Below, piece after piece: positions 23,324 to 33,959 of a stretch of 64,000 nt of DNA. This DNA comes from Schoenoplectus triqueter (Eukaryota; Streptophyta; Magnoliopsida; Poales; Cyperaceae), in the NCBI GenBank assembly GCA_964058805.1, contig CAXKVV010000040.1, forward strand, positions 700,237-764,236. Reading direction: 5' to 3'. Every line of letters begins with the position of its first letter. Position 1 is the stretch's first letter. Position numbers and translations under genes: made by a program. The notes beneath the pieces are model-generated. The model made no database searches. It saw nothing but the letters and a program-made list of their open reading frames with translations, and was not told the origin of the DNA.

Positions 23324-25054
23324 GCTTAAATCTTGCTTGCCCTCAAGCAAGTTTTAAACCTAGACAAAAGGACGGTCTCTAAACTAACCTAGTCTAAAAT
23401 AAATCCTAACCTATATGCTAAAGATCATGGGTTTATCTGAAAAAGAGTTGATAAATCTTAAGACAAATATTTTCAAATTTGTTCGGCCATTATACAAATT
23501 TCTGGGAAAAGCCTTGGGAATTTCTGTTATTTCCGATTTCACACATGACGTTTTACTCAAGGATATTTATATTAGACACAAACTTTTAATGTTATGCTCT
23601 AAAATCTTTCCTAGATGATATACACCTAAATTTTTCCTTCCCCTCACAAATGAAATGAAATCTAGGAAATCTACAAGAAAAAGAAAAAAATACAATGATA
23701 ATCCTGAACCTCGCGCGTGTTTTTTTTTTATATAGCTAAAAAACTTTATTGAGAAACCCTTAATGCGCACATGAGGCTGTCTCGTGCTATATTGGGGTTA
23801 GGGAGTTCCATAGGCCGCCTTAGCACACTTGAGACTTAAAGTGACTTTATTCGAATCATTATTTTTTTTTTCATTTGCGAATGACATGGCATGTGTACTC
23901 TTAACCGTGGTGCTTCCTAGTAAATTTGGACCTTCTAATGATTTATATATATATATTCAGATCCTTCTGATTTTAATAAAAGATTTTTCAAAAGCACCGG
24001 TCGACACCCGCCATAATCACTCTTGTCAGTTAAAATTTTCCATTTAAGTAGTCAAACACATTGGATTTCGAAGATTTGATAAAAATTTGTGGGAGGACGT
24101 CAATTTCTAGGCACTTATCATTCAAGAAACTTCTCAAAGCATTTTTTTTCAGTTTAGTTTTTCATTCACCATGTGTTACGTTAGAAAAATTTGTATATTC
24201 CCTAATCAATTTCCCAAATTTCCGATAAGGCTACTCCTTTGCCCGTATTTTTCTTAAGATTTTTCAAAACTTTTTACAAAACTACCCACTAAAATTTAAA
24301 TATGAAAATAAAGAAACTAAATACAATCCTAAATGCATGCAGATACAATTTCAATCCCCCCCAAGCTTAAACAAAGCAGTGGCCTCACTGCTGGAAATAA
24401 AAATAAAAGAGAGGGAAAGAGATAACTCACAATGTGCCGATGATGCAAGCCATTGTGAGACCAAGTAGAGTGTCCGACCAATTCTTCTCATCTATTCCAG
24501 CGAGGGGGTGAGTGTTGGTGATGATCGGCCTATAGGGAGGTGTGGGAGTTGGGTGGTTGTGATGATCTGGCAGGGGCGGCGAGAGGCGAGGTCGGCAGCG
24601 TGGTGGACGGCGTTGTGGCGGCCGGTCTAGCGACGTGGGGTGAGAGGCGGCGGGTTGCTGGTGTGAGGCGCGGGCGCGGTGCGGAAGAGGCGGCTGTGCG
24701 CCGAGCGGTGCGGAAGGGGCGGCGGGTTGGTGGTGCGGTTTTTAGTTGGTGGTGCGGAAGTGGCAGAGGAGATGGGGTGCGGTTTGAAAGAGGGGAGGTG
24801 AAGGGTTACGGTTTTGAAAGAGGGGAGATGAAGGGAAAGAGACCAAGTTATGTTCTATTAAAATTTTGGGCACCTCTTTTCCACCCGAAAACTTAAGTTT
24901 TTGACCCAAAAACTCTGCTCTGGTTTCTCTGGTTTCTCTGTGTTGCTCTTTTCCACCCAAAAACTTATCTTTTTGACTCAAAAACTGTGCTCTGGTTCCC
25001 CTCTTCTTTTTGACTCAAAAACTGTGCTCTGGTTCCCCTCTTCAAAAACTATGC

Positions 25055-25560
25055 CACCTCGAGATATAACCTTACTACAGACCAGGTTAATCCCTTCAGA
25101 GGGGCTTGAGGTGAGTCTACTACAGAACGACTCGACCTCCGTTGATCTAGAAGATAAACCTACTACAGAACGGTTAAATCTTAACTAGTCAACAACCAAT
25201 CACACAAAATACAACTCGAAGCACTGAGCCGGTTGATCTTGAGGTTGGTGAATCAGGAGAAGGGTGGATATGGCCCACGTGTTTCTTCTCACCGATCTTC
25301 TAGATCATGAATTCGAAGCACTAAGCTGATTCATAAACTTAGGAAACACAGTTACACACAATGTCAAACCTGAAGCGCTGAGCCAGCTTAACATTGAGGT
25401 ATGTGTTAGTGAAGGAACCTACCTACAGAACGGTTCACATTCACTGTTTTGTGGATGAATCTACTACAGAACGATTCAATCTCACGATCTCGGGAAATGA
25501 ACCAGAAGACAAACTTATCGACGGATGAGTTCAGTCTTGCTAGCTCAAATGATCATGAAT
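25055..25560. repeat. Run of consecutive hairpins with a conserved loop and variable paired stems
   Basis: Perfect or near-perfect stems flank the loop TACTACAGAAC (or a close variant). They are AACCT/AGGTT at 25068-25088, GAGTC/GACTC at 25113-25133 (outer GAGGT/ACCTC), AACC/GGTT at 25157-25175 (outer AAGAT/ATCTT and GTTGA/TCAAC), GAACC/GGTTC at 25415-25436 (outer AGTGAA/TTCACT), and GAATC/GATTC at 25457-25477. Between them are hairpins around GAAGCACTGAGCC-like loops, for example ATGAAT/ATTCAT at 25307-25334 with outer GTGTTTC/GAAACAC, and AATGT/ACATT at 25360-25395. The stems differ between units but stay complementary. Confidence 0.8.
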
Positions 25561-25577
25561 TACTTGTTCATGACACC

Positions 25578-26030
25578 GAGTCATTAAGATGTCACTTCTC
25601 TCGGACATCGTAATGTTCATATCTCTTGGAGTCGACATATCTCTCCATGTTGATGTCGCAGCTTTGGTCATTCTTCAGTGAGCGTCAAGATGTTCTTGTC
25701 TCGACTAATCATTCTACATGTTGCATTACTTGTGCAAAATCGCTATGTTGCCATACACCCCTTGTGTGAGCGTATTTAGTCATGAGTTACTTGCTCATGG
25801 TGATGAGTCATTAAGATGTCACCTCTCTCGGACATCGTAATGTTCTTCTTCCTCAAAGTCGACATATATCTCCATGTTGATGTCGCAGCTCTGGTTATTC
25901 TTCATCAAGCGTCAAGATGTTCCTGTCTCGACATATCTACTCATGTTGCTATCGAAGCCTTAGTCATTCTACGTCAAGATGTTCTTGTCTCGACTTATCT
26001 TCTCATGTTGCTATCGAAAGCCTCTGTTAT
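25578..26030. repeat. 227-bp imperfect tandem duplication
   Basis: GAGTCATTAAGATGTCAC starts at 25578 and again at 25805, followed in both by CTCTCGGACATCGTAATGTT and later TCCATGTTGATGTCGCAGCT. The second unit is followed by further shorter repeats of TCAAGATGTTCTTGTCTCGAC. Small stems (GATGTC/GACATC, CGACAT/ATGTCG) occur in each unit. Confidence 0.7.
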
Positions 26031-26212
26031 TCTACGTCAAGATGTTCTTGTCTTGACTAATCGTTCTAAATGTTATATCATGTGTGCAAAAATCCTCATG
26101 TTGCTCCACACCCCTTTGTGTAAGCATATTTGTTCATCTCCAAAAAGCTTGTTACATAATATCCTCCATTATTATCTCTATTATAAAGATGAATTTATTT
26201 ATATTTATTTTT

Positions 26213-26219
<7 letters not shown>

Positions 26220-26243
<24 letters not shown>

Positions 26244-26900
26244 TTTTTATTATTATATTTTTTTTATTTTTAAGCTCTATTTATTTCTATAGAAAATTAT
26301 TTACAAAAATAATAGGAAAAAGGTTAGCTACTAACTAGAATTTTATTTATATTTTTGGGATTTTATAATAGCTAAAATAGTAGAATTTTATTTTTGTTAT
26401 TTCTAAGCTCTATTTATTTTGTAGAAAATCACTTACAAAAATAATAGAAAATAAAATGGCTATGATGATTTTTATTTGTATTTTTAAAATATTTATAATA
26501 GCCAAAGTAATAGAATTTTATTATTATATTTCAAAACATTATTCATTATGTAGAAATTATTTACAAATCAAAAAGATGATTAGCTATATTATTTTTTTTA
26601 TTTTTTTATTTTTATTTTTAGGATCTATAATAACTAAAAAGAAATCATTATTAATATTCTATCCTATTTATTATAGTTTTTTTTTATTATATTTTTATTA
26701 TTTCTATTTATTATCTATAGAAAAATATAAGATTTTTTTTTATTATCATCATTATTTGAAAATAGCCATAAGGGATGAAATTCATTATATTCTTTATTAC
26801 AACTATTATTTTTATTGCATTTTATCCATCAAAATATTTTTATTGTATATTTGTATAGAAATAACAAAAGAAATGCAATTCATTTTATTATAAAACTTTA
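26220..26900. repeat. AT-rich tandem array, period about 130 bp
   Basis: The word AAGCTCTATTTATTT followed by TAGAAAAT and TTACAAAAATAATAG recurs at about 26271 and 26405, with a more diverged unit near 26534. Units are separated by TTTTTATT-rich spacers. There is no coding potential beyond low-complexity frames. Confidence 0.5.
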
Positions 26901-28156
26901 TTATCATTCTTTATTATAGAAGAAAATGCATTTACTATCTATTACCATGGTTGTATATATTTTTGTATATTTTGTGCTATTTATTTTTATTATTCTTTTT
27001 TTACAGAAAATATTAACATAATCTCTATTATTGTTTATTTTTTATTTATTAAAGAATAGAGCTAATATCATTATTTATTATTGCATATTACTATTGTCAT
27101 TATTATTTCATGAAAAATCACTAAAAAAATCAGTAAAATATATCTAACTATTATTCATGATTTTTATTTGAATTTTTGGGATTTTTATAGTATTTAAAAT
27201 GACAAGTCAAAGCTAAGTCAAATATATCAATATATGTAATATCTTTTGCTTTTAAATTGTTTCAACATGATTATATTTTTTAAAATTGGAATATTATTAT
27301 ATAGAAAAATAGTATGAAAAATAAGGAAATTTTAGAAATAAATTTGGGTTAATTTGGGGTTTAGGAAAGCCTCCAAATGATTTATTCACTATTTATTATT
27401 TTCATTTCTGTTATTAATCGGCTATTGGACCTAATTATCTGGGCCGAATTCATTTTCTCCTTTATTTTCTCTTTATTTTTCCGAATTGAGCCTATTTCAT
27501 TTTTATTTTCACAGTTGGGCCAGATATTGGGCTCTTTTGAGTTTAGTCGAACTTAGCCCCTTTCTTGCCCTCTGGGCCGACAATACGGATCCTCCTTTTT
27601 CTCTTTTTTTTTTCGCATCCGTCGGATGCCTTCAAGATCCGTGCCGAGTGTTCATGATTTACTCCATATTCTTTTCGAGTTTCTCTATACAAGAACGCCG
27701 TTAGTTTGTTTCAAGATTAATGTAAGTGCGTCAAGATTTGTGTTTTCATTTCAATAGTTGCGCCAGGTAATCTCTTCGACTCCTTTCTTCACCGTGCTTT
27801 GAGATCTGCGCAAAAGGGGTATCGCCGGTGATCGGAGATGCCGATGGCAGATCAGACCATGAGGTTAGCATCGCCTTGGTACCCACATACTCGTGACAGT
27901 TCCATATTGTAAATCCGTACGGTGAAGACATGGCGTCACCTGTACCGTTTCTGTGCTTCGGTACTAATCTGGTACCGACTGTGCTTTCATCAGTGAATTG
28001 GTGAATTGAACCCGCGTTGGTACTAAATTCCAGTCTTGTGATGCTATCTCTACTTATTAACTTCACCAATTCGTTGCTTCTTACCAGAATTCTTGGAATT
28101 TTGCTGCGGCGAGCTTTGACAAATGCCGATCAATTAAATCATTTTCCTTTGCACCT

Positions 28157-28713
28157 GCATTCATCTCGGCCTAAAGGCTCGCCAAACTTTCAGTTTGGGC
28201 CAGTGGCTCACAAGATATGCCAACACTTCTCTGTACCATCCCCTACTTAATGTTCAAACAGTTTAGTTTGAAAATATCGATAAAATCAGTAAAGGAGAAA
28301 CTATGATGAAATCAAGCATTGATTTACACTCTTAATCCTGGCAGTTCTTATTGATCAACCTTGCATTTACCTCGGCCTAAAGGCTCACCAAGAAAACTTG
28401 GGCCAGTGGCTCACGAGGCATGCTAAGGGCCATCCTATGCTAATGCTTGTGTAATTCCCGATCGGCACAATGTAAATCAAGAAATCAGTAAAACAGTGAA
28501 ATTTGTGATATCAAGATGTTATCTCAAATCCTGTAACATTCCTTGATGGATTTTATAACAGAAAGTAAATCCAATTGCTATAATTATGAAAAAAATGTTT
28601 GTATTAATACTTGAACTCAAAAGAAACAAAAATTGAGTAACAAGATGATCGGTTCAGGCCTAAAGGCTCACCAAACTGCTTGTTTGGGCCAGTGGCTCGC
28701 TGAACATGATCAT
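28157..28713. repeat. Three dispersed hairpins sharing a GGCCTAAAGGCTC scaffold
   Basis: Each unit has GGCCTAAAGGCTC(A/G)CCAA, an inner hairpin, then TTGGGCCAGTGGCTC(A/G)C. Inner stems vary but pair: CCAAACT/AGTTTGG (28182-28198), CCAAG/CTTGG (28388-28401), and CCAAAC/GTTTGG (28671-28687). Outer flanks also pair in each unit: ATCT/AGAT plus GCAT/ATGC; CCTCG/CGAGG plus GCAT/ATGC; TTCAG/CTGAA plus ATGATC/GATCAT. The intervals between units are unlike each other. Confidence 0.8.
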
Positions 28714-30616
28714 TAAGTTCAGAATTGGCAAGGAAGAGAGAAAAAGAAAGGATCTTTTGAACTCAAATAGCAAGGAAGAATACAAAAAAAAAACATCTCC
28801 ATTATTCTACTAGCTTTAGTGTGTGATAACAAACCTTTCTTGCAATACAATTGTACACCTTCAAACTCACAGGGAAGATGCTCTCTTTCTACTGTCTAGT
28901 CTCAACTTCAATGAATTCAATCCCTCTTTTCTTTGCTGGTAACTCTCCTCTTGTGTTTCTCTCAAGGATTCCTCATTCTCTTATGTGTTAGGAAGTGGTT
29001 GTGTATTTTTTTTTCTTCAACCCCTTTGCCCCTCAATTGATCCTCTCCTTTTTTCTTTGCTGTTTGGGGTTTATATAGGCATCAATTGCTCAATTGTGTT
29101 TGTTCTCAACACAATTTGTGTTTTCTCCCTCCCACGGATCAATGACATGGCATAACATCCAACCTTTCATCCAACAATTCAACGGTGTAGATCAACTCAA
29201 TGTGTGTTTGTTGCAAGTAGATTATAAGGTCTGGATTGCCAGCATGGCATGGTAGGTGTTGCTCCACTCCTCCGTGCTCCTATTTCTTCAAACACCGCAC
29301 AAATTGGTCTCTCTTGTTGACTTACAATTTGGTACACCAACTCCATAGTAAAAATCATGCAAAAGGAAATTAATTCGTGCCAGCAACTGTCTTAACCGAA
29401 TCGTGGGACCCACTTAAGCCTCCCTAAACCGCCAATTTGTCCAATTGCCCGCCAAATCATCCAATTAAATTCTAAGCCCGAATCTTTTCCCCTTGGATGC
29501 GAGTGTTGTACAGTGCTCCATATTCAGAATAAATTGCTTCAATGGATTCTCCTCGGTTAGAGCTTTCCAACGGTATATTATTTGCAATTTTTCGTTACCG
29601 TTTGACCCATTTTCCATTTTTAATTCATTTTCTGCTCAAAATCGGGTCCAGCAAGGAAGAAGCTGCAGCAGCAGGGAAGGGGATGAGTTCCTGTCGTGTG
29701 GGGCCCAGCGGCAGTGAAAGAAACAAGGGAGAGATGTGGTGTACTTCGGGTGGACTAGGCACACGAAATCCGGCCCCACAAGTCATGGTTAATGAGAGAC
29801 ATCAGCCGTGCACCACGTTCATGTAAATTATCCTTTCTTTCAAAATTTCTCCCCAGCGCCATTTAGGTGCCTTCAGTGTTTAGCAGCCCCAACTTGCACC
29901 CAGATAGCTCTTCAGCTCCAAGTTGCACCCAAGAAAACCCCTTGATTAATCCTAGCCTTCAGATTGATCTGATTTTCTTTCCCCAATTTATTTTAATAGA
30001 TTCCTTTATCCAAAAATCATGAAATTTTCACCAAAATTCTCTAAATTCATGATGATCACTCCTGTATTTTTAATTCCCATTTTACCCCTGTCTCTCTGAA
30101 TTAAAAATTATTTTATCCATAAAACCCTATTTCTTCCTCCATATCAATCCCAGATTTCATTTGTAGCTCAGTGTCTCTGCCAATTATCTCTCTCTTGCAG
30201 AAACCACCCTAACTAAATACCAATTAGACTTATATTGATATTCATTAGGGCTTGATCTGATCAACAGTTGATTACATGTCAACAGTTGATACAAATCTAG
30301 ACTTGATCAGATGGTTGCTTCCAGCTTTGGCACCTGATCAGTCTTGTGAAATTGACTTTCAATCCCTTAACATGAGGGTGACTTGGTCAAAAAACTGACT
30401 ACTTATCAGTAATTGACACAAATCAAAGCATGGTTAGGTGGTTGCTCACAGCTTTGGCACCAGGTCAGCCTTGAAAGCAAAAATCACATTGAGATTTCTC
30501 ATGATTGGTTGTATCAAAATACTGGCTTGGCATTGATACTATTCCATGTAGTACAGGGATTGTACTGCTTCAGCTCTTAGGGTTTGATCTTGGCTTTTTC
30601 TCCTGTATTTCTTCCT

Positions 30617-32008
30617 TCAACCTTTCAGGGGTAAACACACACGTTTCACTTGGAACGGGCCGCTCCATTTGGACTTGAGTTTTCCTGCATAAAGCTTAAA
30701 ACGTGAATTGAACAATAAAACAAAATCACCAATTTTAAACTCTCTTCTGATGATGTGCTTGTCATGCCATTTCTTCGTCTTCTCCTTGTAAATTTTGGCG
30801 TTCTCATATGCCCTGAGACGGATTTCCTCAAGTTCATGCAAGTCAAGGACGCATTTTTTACCCGCTTGAATCATGTCAAAGTTGACGGCCTTGATAGCCC
30901 AAAATGCCTTGTGCTCCAGTTCGACGGGCAAATGACATGGCTTGCCATAGACAAGCTTGAAAGGAGTCATGCCAATTGAGGTTTTGTAGGCCCTCCGGTA
31001 TGCCCACAGTGCATCATCCAGTCGCAAACTCCAGTCTTTTCGGTGTAACCTCAAAATGTGCAGAAGTTGAGAGGTTTGGTCTTGGTTGAGAGATGCATTA
31101 ACAATAACGGGATAGGTTTGGTTCGAACCAAGGTATTCGTATCGTAAGGTTGAAGGTAATGGCTTCAATTCAACCTTGGGTGCATCCTCTGAGGTCTCGG
31201 CAAAGTTTGGAAGGATTTCGGCTGTTGAAACTTGAAAAATTGGGCTTAGAATAGGCATTTCATCAGTCTGGGAAGTATGGTTGCGGGCCGCAATAGGGTT
31301 CGCTGAATGGATATTGTTGGCCTTTTCGCACTCCTGATGCATCCAACACTCAAAGGAACCCTTCCCCAAGTTGTCAATGAACTCTTCCTCTATCAACCTG
31401 TCAAGAATTTCAACACTACAGACACTCTGATCGTTAGATGGATATCTCATGGATCTTTTAATGTCAAATTTCAATTGTTCCTCACCAATGTTCATAGTTA
31501 TGATTCCATCATGCACATAAATCACGGCTTTTGCCGTATTGAGAAATGGTCGACCCAACAAGAGTGGTGTATGTGTGTCCTCATCCATGTCAACCACAAC
31601 AAAGTCAATTGGGACAAAGAATTTCCCAATTTGAATCGGTAGGTCCTCTACAACTCCTAAGGGTAACTTAACCGATTGGTCTGCCAATTGAAGTGATATT
31701 CTTGTTGGCTTAAGTTCCCCAACACCCAACCTATCATATACCGACTTTGGCATAAGACTTACACTAGCCCCTAAATCACATAGTGCTCGTTTAAATTGGA
31801 CATTTCCTATTGAACATGGTATGGAGAATTTACCCGGATCATCCAACTTTTTGGGCAACTCATTCATCACCATAGCACTACCATTTGTGTCTAGGGATAC
31901 CATTTGTACTTCCTCAAGCTTACGCCTATTTGAGAGAATGTCCTTGAAAAATTTGGTGTAAACCGGCATTTGGGTCATTACCTCAGTCAATGGTAGGTTC
32001 ACATGCAA
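30617..32008 (-). pseudogene. Pol remnant: protease region fused in frame to the integrase C-terminus
   Basis: An open frame of 463 codons follows the gag stop codon directly and in the same frame; it has no ATG at its start. The first part is a retropepsin-like domain: [11 protein letters not shown] active-site region near 31749-31780, with the flap-distal [12 protein letters not shown] spacer follows, then near 31030-31060 the sequence passes from the pre-RT segment ([11 protein letters not shown]) straight into integrase C-terminal sequence ([25 protein letters not shown]). Reverse transcriptase, RNase H and the integrase catalytic core are absent. The frame ends early at VCLPLKG. The fusion is clean and in frame, consistent with one large internal deletion. 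Confidence 0.85.
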
Positions 32009-33892
32009 TTATTTCAACAGTTCAAGAAATTTCGCAAATTGCTTATCAGTTTTTTCATTTTTTATTCTACTAGGAAAATGTGCATATTTGTGAGGAGGGA
32101 TATAGAGAGGTACCTGTGGTGCACTTACCTTCGGTCTCTCACCTTGAGATGACTCTGCTTGTTCCGCGTGGCCGCTTGGTGCAATTGGTGTAGTTTCCTC
32201 AGAGGCGGGATCCTCAAGTGTGGAGATGTGCTCATCATTGCCTCGTGGCTTCTCACCTTGCGGTTGTACATAGTCCTCCTTTGGCATAGGTGGATCCTCG
32301 TATTGCGTGCCGCTGCGAAGCATATGCCTTACCGTCTTGACATCCCTAGGATTGTTCTCGGGTTTTGGTGGAAGGGTGCCTAGTTGGCGGGAAGATTGTG
32401 TAGCTTGTTGTGCAACTTGGTTTTCAAGCATTTTGTTTTGAGTTGCCAACAGGTCTACCTTTTTTGTCAATTCATCGAATTTCTGATTTTGACTTGTCAT
32501 GAAAGCCTCCATCATCAATTCAAGATTGGACTTTGGTGGTGCATTTGAACCATACCCTTGGTTACCATAACCTTGATTCGGTCTATTATAGTTTTGGTTA
32601 CCTTGGGCATTTTGGTCATTTTGCCTCCATGAAAAATTTGGGTGGCTTCTCCAACCGGGATTGTAAGTGTTGGAGTAAGGATTGTTATTTGGTTTGAAAT
32701 TACCTTGGTTAATTGCATTAACTTCCTCATGACTACTTTCATTACTCACACCACAATTGATTGCTAAATGGTCGGTACCACCACAAATTGAACAAGGAAG
32801 AGAAGAATGATAGTTTACCGAATTTACGCTCATTTGATCAATTTTTCGGTTCAAGGCGGCAATTTCTGCAGCCATGTTTGAATTTGAGCTCACTTCCTTC
32901 ATTCCCCTCTGTAGGATGACCGGGGTCTCTCTAGGGTTGTGCCATTGGCTTTGATTGAGAGCCATGTCATCCACCAACTTGTATCCGTCAATAGCCCCCT
33001 TGTTCATGAGGCTACCTCCAGCGGCTGCATCTAGCATACCCTTGTCCTGCGGTAGAAGGCTGTTGTAGAAGATTTGCAATAAATTCCACCCTTCGATACC
33101 GTGGTGGGGGCAGCACCTCTGCAGTTCTTGAAATCTCTCCCAAGCCTCGCTCATGGTTTCATCTCCTTTTTGTCGGAAATTATGGATTTGATGGCGCAAG
33201 GAGTTTGTTTTGGATGGCGGGAAGAATTTGTTGAGAAAGGCATTCGCCACCTTAGGCCAAGTGTTCATGTTCTCAGGTCGTTGGCCCCTTATCCAACTCT
33301 TAGCCTTATCTGCAAGAGAAAAAGTAAAGGCCATTACTTTGAGATCATCAGGAGAAACAGTTTGTACCTTGATTGTACTGCAGATTTCTTCAAAGTTGGC
33401 TAAGTGTTGTGTGGCATCTTCATGAGGCAGACCATGAAAAAGATTACGCTGCACCATGCTAACCCACGCAGGAGGAATTTGGTATTCCTCAGCATTGATA
33501 GTAGGTGTCGTGTACCCAAGGTGGATTTCCTCAGCCCTAGGTGCCGTAAAGTCTCTCAAAGGTCGGTTGGCATCAGCTACTTCATGATTTTCTCTTTCTA
33601 CATTAGCTGCCCTCAAACGTTGAAGTTCATTGGCCATCCGATCTCTTTCTCTTTGAAGGTTTGCAAAACAAGGCTCTTCATTGCTGGTCGACATGTCTAA
33701 CCGGCGCGGATTCAAGGGTAAGAAAGGTCCCCTTGTTGGGTGCTTGTTTCTTCTCTCGTAGAAAAGATGAGTTGATCCTCTCCTCGAAAACCACTCAACC
33801 AAATCTGTGGCGTCCGGAGTTGGAGGTTCCTCTGCCAGATTGCAACCTGAAAAATGAGAGAGAAAGAAAGCAAAAGAAAAATTAAAAAACAA
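32009..33892 (-). CDS. Gag polyprotein of the Athila-like element
   Basis: An open frame of 627 codons; the likely initiation codon is the ATG at 33694 (MSTSNEEPCFANLQRERDRM), giving about 561 residues. Gag forms the capsid of the virus-like particle and packages the element RNA in the cytoplasm. The region after about codon 150 has the retrotransposon gag pattern (FEEICSTI, DKAKSWI, FLNKFFP, ETMSEAWERFQEL). A zinc knuckle CSICGGTDHLAINC (Cys-x2-Cys-x4-His-x4-Cys) lies near 32751-32793. A Gln/Asn-rich stretch and a coiled coil (near LATQNKMLENQVAQQ) follow. The frame ends in TAA, and the next codons continue in the same frame into the protease region, so a single stop separates gag from pol. 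Confidence 0.85.
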   Translation of the reverse strand: MFFNFSFAFFLSHFSGCNLAEEPPTPDATDLVEWFSRRGSTHLFYERRNKHPTRGPFLPLNPRRLDMSTSNEEPCFANLQRERDRMANELQRLRAANVERENHEVADANRPLRDFTAPRAEEIHLGYTTPTINAEEYQIPPAWVSMVQRNLFHGLPHEDATQHLANFEEICSTIKVQTVSPDDLKVMAFTFSLADKAKSWIRGQRPENMNTWPKVANAFLNKFFPPSKTNSLRHQIHNFRQKGDETMSEAWERFQELQRCCPHHGIEGWNLLQIFYNSLLPQDKGMLDAAAGGSLMNKGAIDGYKLVDDMALNQSQWHNPRETPVILQRGMKEVSSNSNMAAEIAALNRKIDQMSVNSVNYHSSLPCSICGGTDHLAINCGVSNESSHEEVNAINQGNFKPNNNPYSNTYNPGWRSHPNFSWRQNDQNAQGNQNYNRPNQGYGNQGYGSNAPPKSNLELMMEAFMTSQNQKFDELTKKVDLLATQNKMLENQVAQQATQSSRQLGTLPPKPENNPRDVKTVRHMLRSGTQYEDPPMPKEDYVQPQGEKPRGNDEHISTLEDPASEETTPIAPSGHAEQAESSQGERPKVSAPQVPLYIPPHKYAHFPSRIKNEKTDKQFAKFLELLK

Positions 33893-33935
33893 TTACAAAC
33901 TAAATTGTTTAGGTTTGAATTAATATTTTCCGTTG

Positions 33936-33953
33936 TCCCCGGCAACGGCGCCA
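33936..33953 (-). other. Primer-binding site for tRNA-Asp
   Basis: The plus strand reads TCCCCGGCAACGGCGCCA, which equals the 3' end of plant tRNA-Asp(GUC) including CCA. On the element strand it is therefore complementary to the tRNA. It lies six bases inside the 5' LTR. This primer is characteristic of Athila-type Ty3 elements. Confidence 0.9.
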
Positions 33954-33959
33954 AAAACT

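Larger units (their letters stand above)
23324..30616 (-). other. Long non-coding 3' domain of the Athila-like element
   Basis: About 7.3 kb lies between the pol remnant and the polypurine tract. No long open frame or recognisable envelope-like gene is seen. It holds a GC-rich patch (24530-24790), a short repeat of TTTTTGACTCAAAAACTGTG units (24960-25050), a run of hairpins (25055-25560), a 227-bp imperfect tandem duplication (25578-26030), an AT-rich array with period about 130 (26220-26900), a second hairpin family (28157-28713), and an imperfect repeat around CAGCTTTGGCACC (30240-30480). Large 3' untranslated domains are usual in Athila-type elements. Confidence 0.7.

Noticed and set aside
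24540..24896. 118-codon frame in the GC-rich island
   Set aside because: Low-complexity Gly/Arg/Val-rich translation inside the non-coding domain of the retroelement.
25816..26292. 158-codon frame across the 227-bp repeat and the AT-rich tract
   Set aside because: The frame is built from tandem repeats and ends in Tyr/Ile/Phe low-complexity sequence; no domain.
26456..26893. 145-codon Ile/Phe/Tyr-rich frame
   Set aside because: A by-product of TTT/ATT-rich sequence; not a credible membrane protein, and it lies in an AT-rich tandem array.
25055..28713. CRISPR-like array, because short motifs recur with different flanks
   Set aside because: The spacing is irregular, the variable parts are complementary stems rather than spacers, and the sequence is nuclear plant DNA inside a retrotransposon.
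23324..30616. Envelope-like gene expected in some Athila elements
   Set aside because: No long frame with signal peptide and membrane segments is present on the element strand; only short scattered frames.
31307..33885. Several plus-strand frames of 70-110 codons
   Set aside because: Antisense shadows of the gag and pol remnant on the minus strand.
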